The position numbers were made by a program, and so were the translations under genes. A stretch of 64,000 bases of DNA from Algoriphagus sp. Lineage in GTDB: Bacteria; Bacteroidota; Bacteroidia; Cytophagales; Cyclobacteriaceae. The notes under the pieces are model-generated. The model saw only the letters and a list, made by a program, of their open reading frames with translations. It had not been told where the DNA came from and did not search any database. The stretch spans positions 1-64,000 of the forward strand of contig NZ_JAMWZB010000015.1 of the NCBI RefSeq assembly GCF_024305035.1, read 5' to 3'. The stretch's first letter is position 1. Each line of letters begins with the position of its first letter. Positions 9,039 through 18,128 of this stretch are shown one piece after another.

Positions 9039-9662
9039 TTACTCTTTTTTGGGCATGGTGCCGAGAATGATGTCCCAGAGTGGGGTACTTACCCCAAAGG
9101 CGACATCCGGATTTTTGTAGTGATGAATCGCATGATTGACCCAGAGTATTTTTAGAAAATTTTTGGGAGGATTGTAAGCATGAACGATGTAATGTACACC
9201 CAGGTAACTGGCATATCCGATTAAGAATCCAGGAAGAAAATAATAAGCGAAATCGCCCATGATCAATTTGAAAATCAAATAGGCTATTGCTGCATAGGCT
9301 GCACTCACAAAGGGTGGCATGGCCAATCGATCCTTGTCTTTTGGATAGTCATGGTGTACGCCATGAACCGAATACTGCAGTTTGTCTTTCATCGGTGTAT
9401 CAGGTTCCATGTGAAAGAAATACTTGTGCATCATGTACTCCACAAAGGTGAAGAAAATATATCCTGCAAAAAGTATCACTAATCCCTTTGACAAAGGAAT
9501 TGTGGTGTCTAATGCATAATAGAAAGAAATCGCCGATAAAATACCAAACATTGAAATCGGGATACTGATATGGGTCCGAGATAAACGTTCTAGTACCGGG
9601 TTATCGAACATTCTCACTGAACCAAAATTGTCCGGTCTTTCGAGTCTTCCAATCTTTTTCAT
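9039..9662 (-). CDS. Fatty acid hydroxylase / sterol desaturase family membrane protein
   Basis: Integral membrane di-iron oxygenase of the fatty acid hydroxylase superfamily, 207 residues, resembling the fatty acid 2-hydroxylase (FA2H/Scs7) type. Histidine clusters that bind the metals are complete: H79-x4-H84, H100-x2-H103-H104, H157-x3-H161 and H177-x2-H180-H181. About four membrane segments lie between residues 37-75 and 115-155. Bacteroidota make sphingolipids and hydroxylated fatty acids, so hydroxylation of an acyl chain of a sphingolipid or lipid A is plausible (inference from family). A terminator follows and a TACCTTTG -7 box precedes, so it may be monocistronic. Confidence 0.88.
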   Translation of the reverse strand: MKKIGRLERPDNFGSVRMFDNPVLERLSRTHISIPISMFGILSAISFYYALDTTIPLSKGLVILFAGYIFFTFVEYMMHKYFFHMEPDTPMKDKLQYSVHGVHHDYPKDKDRLAMPPFVSAAYAAIAYLIFKLIMGDFAYYFLPGFLIGYASYLGVHYIVHAYNPPKNFLKILWVNHAIHHYKNPDVAFGVSTPLWDIILGTMPKKE

Positions 9663-9679
9663 ATTGTTCGTGAATTAAT

Positions 9680-9687
9680 CAAAGGTA
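9680..9687 (-). promoter_or_regulatory. -7 promoter element of the fatty acid hydroxylase gene
   Basis: TACCTTTG on the minus strand matches the Bacteroidota -7 consensus TAnnTTTG and would start transcription about 10 bases before the ATG. No good -33 TTTG is visible at the right spacing. Confidence 0.4.
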
Positions 9688-9774
9688 AAATAACTAGTTG
9701 GTTTAATAATTAACTGCAAAAGTAACCTTTTGGGTTGTGTAAATGCCCTGATTTTTGTCAGTTTATTTTGGCTT

Positions 9775-10911
9775 CTAAATTGCCGCAAGGGTTTTCTCAA
9801 TGGTTTTTTGATAATAATCCACGTAGCGTGGAAGAATTTGAGAAATGTCAAATTCCTTTGCGCGAGCCAACGCATTGGCCTTGTATTGGGCAATGTGCTC
9901 ATCGGAAAGAATTCGCAATGCTTTTTCTTTCATATCTTGAATATCGCCAATTTCGCAGACATGACCGGTGACTCCGTCGATATTTAATTCAGGAATCCCT
10001 CCGGCGTTTGAAGTCAGAATAGGAACTTCACAGGCCATAGCTTCCAGTGCGGCCAGACCAAAGCTTTCTTTTTCAGAAGGCATAATAAACAAATCTGCCA
10101 CCGAGAGAACTTCCTCTACCGCATCGAGTTTGCCTAAAAACCGGATATCATCGCAGGTGCCTAGCTCGCGGCAGAGACGCTCCATTTTGTCCCGCTCTGG
10201 GCCATCACCGACCAGTAGTAATTTGGCGGGGATTTCTTTTCGGACTTCATAAAAAACCCGTACGACATCCTCTACACGTTTTACTTTTCGGAAGTTGGAG
10301 GTGTGGACAAGTAGTTTCTCATCATTGGGACAGATGGCTTTTTTGAAATGCTCTTTTTTCTGTTTTTTGAAACGTTCCAAATCAATGAAATTGGGGATAA
10401 CCTCGATTTCACGTTTGATGTCAAAGTATTTATACGTTTCTTTTCTTAGATCTTCGGATACTGCAGTAACTCCGTCGGATTTGTTGATGCTGAAGGTAAC
10501 CACCGGCTCGTAGCTTGGATCCTTTCCGACCAAAGTGATATCTGTCCCATGCAGCGTGGTTACTACCGGGATCTGAATTCCTTGATCTTTGAGGATTTGC
10601 TTGGCCATATAGGCTGCCGATGCATGGGGAATTGCATAGTGCACATGGAGTAAATCCAAATTTTCATATTTGACAACAGAGACCATTTTACTGGCTAAAG
10701 CCAGTTCATAAGGGGCATGTTCAAAAAGGGGATAGCTTTTGATATCTACTTCGTGGTAATACAGGTTTTCACTGAAAAAATCCAAACGGGAAGGCTGACT
10801 ATAGGTAATAAAGTGAACCTCGTGTCCGACTTTTGCCAGGCCTTTTCCCAATTCTGTGGCTACTACACCGCTCCCACCAAAAGTAGGATAACATACAATT
10901 CCAATTTTCAT
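9775..10911 (-). CDS. bshA: N-acetyl-alpha-D-glucosaminyl L-malate synthase BshA
   Basis: Retaining GT4 glycosyltransferase making the first intermediate of bacillithiol, from UDP-GlcNAc and L-malate. The 378 residues match the family length. The N-terminal signature is clear: a glycine-rich loop at 11-15 (FGGSG), DLLHVHYAIPHA (86-97) and TTLHGTD (118-124). The donor-binding EX7E motif is E282/E290 in KESFGLAALE. Bacillithiol is the low-molecular-weight thiol of many Bacteroidota; bshB and bshC are not in this window. Upstream, 259 bases separate it from the divergent M24 gene. Downstream, 112 bases separate it from the hydroxylase gene. Confidence 0.93.
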   Translation of the reverse strand: MKIGIVCYPTFGGSGVVATELGKGLAKVGHEVHFITYSQPSRLDFFSENLYYHEVDIKSYPLFEHAPYELALASKMVSVVKYENLDLLHVHYAIPHASAAYMAKQILKDQGIQIPVVTTLHGTDITLVGKDPSYEPVVTFSINKSDGVTAVSEDLRKETYKYFDIKREIEVIPNFIDLERFKKQKKEHFKKAICPNDEKLLVHTSNFRKVKRVEDVVRVFYEVRKEIPAKLLLVGDGPERDKMERLCRELGTCDDIRFLGKLDAVEEVLSVADLFIMPSEKESFGLAALEAMACEVPILTSNAGGIPELNIDGVTGHVCEIGDIQDMKEKALRILSDEHIAQYKANALARAKEFDISQILPRYVDYYQKTIEKTLAAI

Positions 10912-11170
10912 AGCTTTATTTCAGCCTTTTTGGCTAATCTGGTTTAAACACGCATCCACATTGATTTTGTTCAAATAAAGTGGGGATTTATATTTATCCA
11001 GTGGAGGTTTTAACTAGTACCAAGTAAAGATAAGCTGATTATCAATAAATTGAAGGAATTGAGCATTCAAATTACTCGTGCTTAAGAAATCAGAATTAGA
11101 ATTCCTGATTCGAAAACATATTTATTTAGGATTTACCTTTAGTTTAAACTTGGCATTTAAAAATTGATTT

Positions 11171-12496
11171 ATGACTCGATCCTTCCTTTTTTTACTCTTT
11201 CTCATTTCCGTAACCTTCTCCTGTCAAGCTCCGGTAGAAAATCCCCCCAACACCCTTCCCGATTGGTCAGCTAATCCCTGGCCGGAAATCCGAAAAGAGC
11301 GAATCAATCGTCTTTTACCCGAAGCGATGAAATCCGCAGGAGTGGACTGTTGGATCAGTATCTGTCGGGAAAATCACAATGATCCGATCGCTTCTCATAT
11401 TGGGGGAGAAAATGCCGGTGGGACGGCCGTGTTTCTATTTTACCTCGATGAAGGAGGATTTCATTCCTTGGTGTTTTCCCCAGACGGCGAAGCCACCGCG
11501 CTCGATGAATTGGATATTCATGAGGAAGTGAGGAGAGTTCCTCGCGGAGAGTCGGCAGTGGAGGCAGCCGCCGCTTTTATTGAGGAAAAGAATTTTGAGA
11601 AAATCGCGGTGAATAGCTCCCAGAGCAATGCGATGGCAGATGGCTTATCGTATAGCCAGCGCGTTGCGCTTGAGGAAGCACTAGGTGATGCCTCAGAAAA
11701 GCTTGTCTCCTCGACCGAACTGGTTTATGAGTGGTTGTCCATTAAACTTCCCGCTGAGGTAGAAATCATGCGTCAGGCCGCCCAATTAGCTTCAGATTTT
11801 CAGTATCAAGCCTATGAAATGATAAAGCCCGGAAAAACCACCGATGCGGAAGTCGCTCAATTTTTAAAAGAAAAAATGGCGGAATATGGAGTGAAAGATG
11901 CCTGGCATCCTGATCAAAATCCCAATGTGAATTCCGGGCCCGATCGGGGACATTCCCATGCTACAGAAAAGGTGATCATGCCAGGGGATGTAATTCAGAT
12001 TGATTTCGGTGTAAAGCTTTATGATATCTGGGTCAGTGATATTCAGCGCTTCGCCTATGTGCTGAACGAAAGGGAGACGGAAGTTCCTGCAGCTATTCAA
12101 TCTTACTGGGAGCATGGCAAAGCAGGTTCTCGAGCAGCCTTTGCAGCCATGAAACCAGGAGTTAAGGGTGTGGAGGTAGATCGGGCACAACGGAAACTGA
12201 TGGAAAAGGCCGGTTCAGAATATGTGATGTGGAGTACCGGTCATCCTGTCGGCTATGTTGCTCATGACGTAGGACCTAATTTAGGCGGAGCACAAAGCCC
12301 ATCTGTGCGGCCTGCCGCCGAAAAGGAATTAAAAGCAGGGATGGTTTTCGCTTTCGATGGATTCCATTCCTGGAAACGAGCCGATGGAACTTTCAAAACA
12401 ATCTCTGTGGAGGAAATGGCTGTGATCACAGAAAATGGGGCTGAATTTTTGATCCAGCCTCAGGAGGAATTGATTTTGATTGGAGAAAAATATTAA
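11171..12496 (+). CDS. M24-family (Xaa-Pro aminopeptidase-like) lipoprotein with altered metal site
   Basis: Pita-bread-fold peptidase-like protein, 441 residues, with a lipoprotein signal (C18, VTFSC). Residues 40-190 form the creatinase N-terminal domain and 195-435 the M24 domain. Aligning with aminopeptidase P, the metal ligands are D278 (IDFG), D290 (SDIQR), H358 (GHPVG), then D396 where the family usually has glutamate (MVFAFDGFH instead of the usual MVxxxEPG), and E414 (SVEEMAVIT). The conserved PG after the fourth ligand is also missing. It may be an active subfamily with a changed metal site or a binding protein derived from a peptidase. It lies alone and overlaps the convergent GH3 gene by 4 bases at the stop codons. 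Confidence 0.82.
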   Translation: MTRSFLFLLFLISVTFSCQAPVENPPNTLPDWSANPWPEIRKERINRLLPEAMKSAGVDCWISICRENHNDPIASHIGGENAGGTAVFLFYLDEGGFHSLVFSPDGEATALDELDIHEEVRRVPRGESAVEAAAAFIEEKNFEKIAVNSSQSNAMADGLSYSQRVALEEALGDASEKLVSSTELVYEWLSIKLPAEVEIMRQAAQLASDFQYQAYEMIKPGKTTDAEVAQFLKEKMAEYGVKDAWHPDQNPNVNSGPDRGHSHATEKVIMPGDVIQIDFGVKLYDIWVSDIQRFAYVLNERETEVPAAIQSYWEHGKAGSRAAFAAMKPGVKGVEVDRAQRKLMEKAGSEYVMWSTGHPVGYVAHDVGPNLGGAQSPSVRPAAEKELKAGMVFAFDGFHSWKRADGTFKTISVEEMAVITENGAEFLIQPQEELILIGEKY

Positions 12497-15480
12497 TTGT
12501 CGGAAGAAGCTCTGAATAAGGGGGTTTTTCTCCTTTCCAATGCTTTGTAAATAATATCGTGGATTTCAGTTCGGATCCCCTCTTTGAGTAACTTGGTGTT
12601 TTCTGCCTCAGGATATACCCGATTGGATAGAAAAACATAGATTAAGTTGTTTTCAGGGTCCGCCCAGACGCAGGTTCCGGTAAATCCGGTATGGCCAAAT
12701 GTCGTCTTTGGTGCTAAATCTCCAGCAGAGCCGCCCTTTCCCAATTCGGGTTCAGGTTTGTCCCATCCCCATCCTCTTCTGCTTTGGGTAGATTGGCGCT
12801 GAGTAAATGCAGCAACAGTGGCAGGCTTCAGCAGGCTGAGCTCTCCGTAATATCCCTGGTTGAGCATCAGCTGCATCATCACAGCCAAGTCATTGGCCTT
12901 GCCAAAAAGTCCCGCATGTCCGGCAACTCCCCCATACATGGCCGCACCGGGATCGTGTACATAACCCTTGACTTGTCGTTTTCTAAAGGCCACATCATTT
13001 TCTGTAGGAGCGATGTTGTCGATCGGCATTTTTTCGAATGGCTTAAAGGTCAGGCTATACAATCCAAGCGGCTCATAGAAGTTTTGGTCCAAAAACTCGT
13101 TTAAGGGTTGATTGACGATTCGCTCGACCACGGCCTGCATAAAATACATGGTCAGGTCGGAATAAACATAGCGATTTCGGCCCCCGCTTTTTGGGAGCAG
13201 ATAGGATTTTACGGTCCAATGCCAGATGCTATCCCGAAGGTGATTTACCGCAAACATGTCGTTGGAAACCGGGCTGGAAAAATCCGGTGTTGGATTTGGT
13301 TGGTAATACGTATCACGCCACTGCCCGCCTTCCACTGTTTTTACGTAATGAGGAATAAATGCTTTTAATCCTGCTTCATGTGCCATCACATCCCGAAGGA
13401 TCAACTTTGCTTTGTTGGTGCCCTTCAGTTCTGGGAGGTAATCGCCCAATGTTTTGTTCATGTCCAGTTCCCCTCGGCTATGAAGAAACATCACTGCCTG
13501 CGTAGTGGCCAAGACTTTGGTGATTGAGGCCAGGTCGTATACGGTTTCTGAATTCACCTTTGGGGAACGCTTGTATTCGAGTTGCCCATAGGATCGTTCA
13601 AACACTACTTTTCCGTCTTTGACCACCAGTACGTTTGCTCCCGGTGTGGCTTGGATCCGAATTGCTTTTTGGGCAACTTCATCGATTTGGTTCAGTACTT
13701 TGCTGTCCAGTCCCACACTTTCAGGCGTGCCATAAGAAAGTCTGTTCATCCCTTGCAGAAACCCTCCTACGCCATAGGTAAATTGGGTGCTCACCGATAC
13801 GGGAAGAATTCCTTGTGCCGGCCTTGCACCAAAAAGGATCTGGGGACTTAGTTTTTGGGTCAACTCATTGTTTTCAAAAGCAAAAACGACATGCTCCAGT
13901 CCTTCCAAAAATTGGGAAGCGTAAGCATTTCCAAATAATACGGTGACGACTTTTTGACGCTTTTGAAGCATTCGTAGCAGGCTTATATCTCCCGGTGCAA
14001 TGCCAAAGGCTCGTCTTGGGCTATTGGTTACTCCCATCAGACCGACGACCACAACTTCGTAGTCTTCCAGTTTTTTCATCAGCTTATAATGCTCAGATTC
14101 ACTGGAGGCTTTGTCGATGTCAAAATGATCAAACTTAGTGTATTTGCTGAGTTGTTGTTGGAAGGCTTCTCCTTCGCCACCAATGGTCAAACTGGCAAAT
14201 CGATTCATGTCTAACCCTTTGAATGGAATCAGCTCATCTTTGTTGGCTGCCACGGTAATGGCATTAGCATACAATTCCTCCCGAATTACTTCAGTTTCGG
14301 GCGTGTTGAGGCGATCGACCAGCCCGGCGGTTTTGATGGGTCTATACGTGTGGAGGCCTACTTGGTATTTTGCCTTAAGGATTTTTTTGATTTTCCTTTC
14401 GAGCTCTTTCTCTGAGATTTTTCCCTCTTGAATAGCTTCCTTGATTAGAGATTTGGCTTTGGGTACGTCCTGAGAATAGAGCAGCACATCATTTCCTGCT
14501 AAAAGGGCCTTGAGGTCTACTTCTCCCGGACTGCTGGATTGCAGCACGCCGCGCATGTTGAGGGCATCGGTAAATACCAATCCCTGAAAATTCATTTGGT
14601 TTTGAAGGAGGTCGGTGACAACTTTCCGACTTAAACTGGTTGGGGTATTCGCTCGATCATCTAAGGAGGGGATATTAAGGTGGGCGACCATGACCGACAT
14701 GAGGTTTTCACGAAACAGCTCCTGATAAGGGTAGAGATCGATGTCCCAGATTCTATTTTCGGGATGCTTGATGACCGGAAGTGCATAATGACTGTCGGCC
14801 TCAGTATCTCCATGACCGGGGAAATGTTTGGCGTTGGCAATGATTCCATGATCTTGTAGGCCTTTCATGTAGGCGACTGCCCGCTTAGCGACCAGTTGTT
14901 TGTTTTCGCCAAAGGCACGATAGCCAATTACCGGATTATCAGGGTTGGAATTGACGTCCACGACTGGGGCAAAGTTGATGTGCATGCCCATTTCCTTAAA
15001 TTGGCGGGCCATTTCGCTTCCCATGGAATAGATTAACTCGGTGTTTTGAATGGCTCCGAGTGTCATGGCTTTGGGGAAATCCGGAATGGAATCCAGGCGC
15101 ATACTCAATCCCCATTCAGCATCCATGGCGATGAAAAGTGGGGTTTTTGCTTGCGCTTGATAGTAATTAGTCAATTTTGCCTGTCGATCAGGTCCCCCTT
15201 GGAAAAAAATCAATCCGCCTAAATTTTCGTTCTTCACCAGTTGGCTTATCTCATCGACATGAGCTTCGTCTTTATTTGAATAAGCGGCCACCATAAAAAG
15301 CTGGCCGAGTTGCTCGTCCAGGGAAAGATTTTGGTAAACCGAATCTACCCAGTTGAGCTGGGCAATGGGATCGGGTGCGATTAAGGGATCTTCGACTAAA
15401 AGAGCATGGTCTATTTTTCCCGAGGTGAAAAATAGGGCAACCAAGCAAATGCCAAAAACCCGCTGAACCGTATCACGCAT
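12493..15480 (-). CDS. GH3 beta-N-acetylglucosaminidase fused to a serine beta-lactamase-like domain
   Basis: Exported two-enzyme fusion of 995 residues with a signal peptide at about 1-25. The N-terminal half (40-390) is a NagZ-type GH3 domain: KHFPGHGDT at 218-226, the Asp-His dyad D229/H231 (DSH) used as acid/base by NagZ enzymes, and nucleophile D305 (FTDALNM). A GH3 C-terminal-like region follows (about 400-570). The C-terminal third (610-980) is a class C beta-lactamase/penicillin-binding-like hydrolase with S652xxK655 (SITK), Y773-S-D775 at the YxN position, and H930-T-G at the KTG position. The likely role is removal of GlcNAc and an ester or peptide bond from peptidoglycan fragments in the periplasm (inference). 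The fusion type is known in Bacteroidota. Confidence 0.9.
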   Translation of the reverse strand: MRDTVQRVFGICLVALFFTSGKIDHALLVEDPLIAPDPIAQLNWVDSVYQNLSLDEQLGQLFMVAAYSNKDEAHVDEISQLVKNENLGGLIFFQGGPDRQAKLTNYYQAQAKTPLFIAMDAEWGLSMRLDSIPDFPKAMTLGAIQNTELIYSMGSEMARQFKEMGMHINFAPVVDVNSNPDNPVIGYRAFGENKQLVAKRAVAYMKGLQDHGIIANAKHFPGHGDTEADSHYALPVIKHPENRIWDIDLYPYQELFRENLMSVMVAHLNIPSLDDRANTPTSLSRKVVTDLLQNQMNFQGLVFTDALNMRGVLQSSSPGEVDLKALLAGNDVLLYSQDVPKAKSLIKEAIQEGKISEKELERKIKKILKAKYQVGLHTYRPIKTAGLVDRLNTPETEVIREELYANAITVAANKDELIPFKGLDMNRFASLTIGGEGEAFQQQLSKYTKFDHFDIDKASSESEHYKLMKKLEDYEVVVVGLMGVTNSPRRAFGIAPGDISLLRMLQKRQKVVTVLFGNAYASQFLEGLEHVVFAFENNELTQKLSPQILFGARPAQGILPVSVSTQFTYGVGGFLQGMNRLSYGTPESVGLDSKVLNQIDEVAQKAIRIQATPGANVLVVKDGKVVFERSYGQLEYKRSPKVNSETVYDLASITKVLATTQAVMFLHSRGELDMNKTLGDYLPELKGTNKAKLILRDVMAHEAGLKAFIPHYVKTVEGGQWRDTYYQPNPTPDFSSPVSNDMFAVNHLRDSIWHWTVKSYLLPKSGGRNRYVYSDLTMYFMQAVVERIVNQPLNEFLDQNFYEPLGLYSLTFKPFEKMPIDNIAPTENDVAFRKRQVKGYVHDPGAAMYGGVAGHAGLFGKANDLAVMMQLMLNQGYYGELSLLKPATVAAFTQRQSTQSRRGWGWDKPEPELGKGGSAGDLAPKTTFGHTGFTGTCVWADPENNLIYVFLSNRVYPEAENTKLLKEGIRTEIHDIIYKALERRKTPLFRASSDN

Positions 15481-15871
15481 GGATGTGTTAAGTTTTAATT
15501 CTTAAATTTGAAATTAATTAAACAGACAGACCTTTGAACGTTTTGTTACTACTTCTGGTATAGCAAGTCAAAAGGTCTTTTCACTAATTCCTGTTGAGGT
15601 AAAAGTAAATTGAAGATAGTAAAGAAAGGGTAACAATGAGTTCCTTTTCGGGTTAAAATTGATATAAATTTGATTATCGGCCGTAGCTTAGGATCAAAAC
15701 TTCCTAGCTTCGAAGTCCGGTAAAAGATTCTCAATCTTAAAATTGAGCAGGCCTGAGTAGCCTATTGCCTAGCATGGAGACTCCCCAAAGGAACCTTCGC
15801 GAGGGATTGAATCAGAGCATAAATTAATCGTTGGACTGGCTGCTGGTCCATGGAAGAAAAAAGATAAGAAG
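15481..15871. other. 391-base divergent intergenic region with possible promoter and long leader
   Basis: Lies between the divergent GH3 fusion and the mutL operon. On the plus strand TAAATTTG at 15665-15672 matches the -7 consensus, giving a leader of roughly 190 bases before the gene at 15872. The leader holds a small hairpin (CTCAAT/ATTGAG, 15730-15747). I recognise no riboswitch, RNA gene or convincing coding frame. Confidence 0.4.
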
Positions 15872-16276
15872 ATGAAATTTCCATCCATATTTCGTACAGC
15901 AAATCCGGCTCGATTTGACATCAAGCCAAGGTATTACGACCCCATCAAAGAAGAGCTGGAGCAGCGGACCTCAAGGATTAAACAAGAACTCGAGGCGGAA
16001 GGAAAATTAGGAGAAATTACCGAAGAAGAAAGGCTCAAACGATACCAAAGTGGAATTCGGGGAGCATTTGCTCAGCATCAGGGAATCCGAGAAAAGGGCA
16101 ATAGTGTGATGAACTCCACCGCCATGGTCAGGTCCTTGATTTTTTTATTTTTGATCACAGGATTGGCGGGATACATTTACATCGGTCCGGTAATTTTCGA
16201 ATACTTGATTTATTTGGGGATGATTATTGCTGCAGGGTATTATTTTTCCAAGCTCAAAAAATCCCGCAATGAGTGA
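15872..16276 (+). CDS. Small membrane protein of the mutL operon, unknown function
   Basis: A 134-residue protein I do not recognise. Residues 1-80 are charged and helical (RYYDPIKEELEQR, ITEEERLKRYQSG) with no signal peptide. Two adjacent hydrophobic helices follow (about 87-104 and 108-126) and the protein ends in a basic tail. The arrangement suggests a cytoplasmic N-terminal domain and a membrane hairpin. Its last 8 bases overlap the mutL start (stop TGA inside ATGAGTGATG), so translation of the two is probably coupled. It may simply share a transcript with mutL; no functional link can be shown from sequence. Confidence 0.72.
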   Translation: MKFPSIFRTANPARFDIKPRYYDPIKEELEQRTSRIKQELEAEGKLGEITEEERLKRYQSGIRGAFAQHQGIREKGNSVMNSTAMVRSLIFLFLITGLAGYIYIGPVIFEYLIYLGMIIAAGYYFSKLKKSRNE

Positions 16277-18122
16277 TGTGATCCAACTTTTGCCCGATGC
16301 CATCGCCAATCAGATTGCTGCAGGTGAAGTCGTACAGCGACCAGCCTCGGCACTGAAGGAAATGCTCGAAAATGCTATCGATGCAGGGGCAAGTAAGGTT
16401 CAGGTAATCGTCAAGGAAGCCGGAAAACAGCTGATCCAAGTCATTGACGATGGAAAAGGCATGTCCGCTGCCGACGCCCGGATGAGCTTCGAGCGACACG
16501 CAACCTCCAAAATCCGATCCAGTGCGGATTTGTTTGCTATCCGAACCTTTGGGTTTCGAGGAGAAGCTTTAGCCTCTATTGCAGCTGTTGCCCAGGTCGA
16601 ACTCAAAACACGGCAAGCGGATCAAGAGCTTGGGACCCTGATCCAAATCGAAGGATCGGAGCTCAAAAAGCAAGAGCCCATCGCCACCACTCCGGGGACT
16701 TCTGTGGCCATGAAAAATCTATTTTTCAACGTTCCTGCTCGAAGAAATTTCCTCAAATCCAATCCCATAGAAATGCGGCATATTGTGGAGGAATTTCAGC
16801 GCGCAGCCTTATCCTATTCCGAAATTGGATTTGTACTGACACAAAATGATATGGAGGTGTTTAACCTTCAGCCAGGCAAATTGAGTCAACGGATTGTCGG
16901 GCTTTTTGGTAAAAATTACCAGAGTAATCTGGTGCCCTGCGAAGAACTCACTCCTCATCTCAATGTCAAAGGATACATCGGCAAACCCGAGTCGGCAAAA
17001 AAGACTCGGGGAGAACAATTTTTCTTTGTCAACAATCGATACATCAAAAGCAATTACCTTCACCATGCGGTCTCCACTGCTTTTGAAGGCTTGATCCAAA
17101 GCGATCAGCATCCTTTTTATGTCCTGTTTTTGGAAATTGACCCTTCGCACATCGATATCAATGTGCATCCGACTAAAACCGAAATCAAGTTTGATGATGA
17201 GCGCACAGTCTATGCGGTTTTACGCTCTGCGGTCAAGCAAGCGCTGGGTGCCCATCATGTGGTTCCGGCATTGGATTTTAGTATCGATATTAATTTCACG
17301 GAAAACTGGAGTAAAGATCCTGAAAAGAAAGCTGCCGTGGATCGGGAATATAGTTATAAAACCTTTAATACTCCAGAGTTTAAAAAGTCCCCAGCCAGTA
17401 GTGGTTGGGAGCGACTCTTTGAAGGGGGACCATCGAACGCTGAATCTTTGGCAGATCGGAAATTTAAAGAGGATGATTCTGAAATCTTAACCTTTAAAAG
17501 TAAGGCCAATACCGAAGCAGATTTACCGGTATTGAAACCTTCTCCACAGGAAGAAGCAACGGGGACTACTTTTCAGGTGGAGTTGAATTATATCGTCGCC
17601 CAAATGTCCACTGGACTTTTGATCCTCGATCAGCAAACCGCTCACGAACGGATTTTATACGAGCGGTACTTGAGACAGCTTAAGCTGGCCCAAGGCCCCT
17701 CTCAGCAGTGCTTATTTCCTCCCGTAGTGGAGCTGAGTCCGGGGGATTTTGAATTGGTCTTGGGATTGATGCCGGAGTTACATAGTTTGGGATTTATGAT
17801 TTCTGAATTTGGAAACCATACGGTCCTAGTCCAGGGCATCCCGGCAGATGTGCAACTGAAGAATGAAAAAGACCTGTTTGAAGGACTTATTGAACAATTT
17901 AAGAATTTTAAAAATGAACTTTCGCTGGACAAACGAGAAAATTTGGCCCGCTCCCTGGCAAGAAAATCTTCTCTCAAGCGGGGACAAAAGCTGACTTCCC
18001 AAGAAATGGAAACGCTCGTGGGGCAGCTGTTTGCCTGCCAAAACCCAAATTATGGCCTGAGCGGGAACAAAACCTTTGTCAAATTGGATTTATCCAGCAT
18101 CCACTCCTTTTTCGGAAAATAG
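16269..18122 (+). CDS. mutL: DNA mismatch repair protein MutL
   Basis: GHKL ATPase that couples MutS mismatch recognition to strand removal. 617 residues from the ATG at 16269; an upstream in-frame extension is rejected because MSDVIQLLP is the usual N-terminus. ATP-site motifs: E31 and N35 (KEMLEN), D60 (IDDGKGM) and GFRGEAL (95-101). The C-terminal dimerisation domain begins near residue 430. The endonuclease signature DQHAxxExxxxE appears as DQQTAHERILYE, with the metal-binding histidine replaced by glutamine. The later endonuclease motifs also look degenerate (LARKSSLK; ACQNPNYG in place of CPHGRP). Overlaps the preceding gene by 8 bases and is followed 6 bases later by a rhomboid gene, so it is in an operon. 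Confidence 0.95.
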   Translation: MSDVIQLLPDAIANQIAAGEVVQRPASALKEMLENAIDAGASKVQVIVKEAGKQLIQVIDDGKGMSAADARMSFERHATSKIRSSADLFAIRTFGFRGEALASIAAVAQVELKTRQADQELGTLIQIEGSELKKQEPIATTPGTSVAMKNLFFNVPARRNFLKSNPIEMRHIVEEFQRAALSYSEIGFVLTQNDMEVFNLQPGKLSQRIVGLFGKNYQSNLVPCEELTPHLNVKGYIGKPESAKKTRGEQFFFVNNRYIKSNYLHHAVSTAFEGLIQSDQHPFYVLFLEIDPSHIDINVHPTKTEIKFDDERTVYAVLRSAVKQALGAHHVVPALDFSIDINFTENWSKDPEKKAAVDREYSYKTFNTPEFKKSPASSGWERLFEGGPSNAESLADRKFKEDDSEILTFKSKANTEADLPVLKPSPQEEATGTTFQVELNYIVAQMSTGLLILDQQTAHERILYERYLRQLKLAQGPSQQCLFPPVVELSPGDFELVLGLMPELHSLGFMISEFGNHTVLVQGIPADVQLKNEKDLFEGLIEQFKNFKNELSLDKRENLARSLARKSSLKRGQKLTSQEMETLVGQLFACQNPNYGLSGNKTFVKLDLSSIHSFFGK

Positions 18123-18128
18123 AATCCT

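Noticed and set aside
15549..15734. 61-codon minus-strand frame in the GH3-mutL intergenic region
   Set aside because: It lies in front of the GH3 fusion on the same strand with no recognisable domain, and the opposite strand carries a promoter-like -7 box there.
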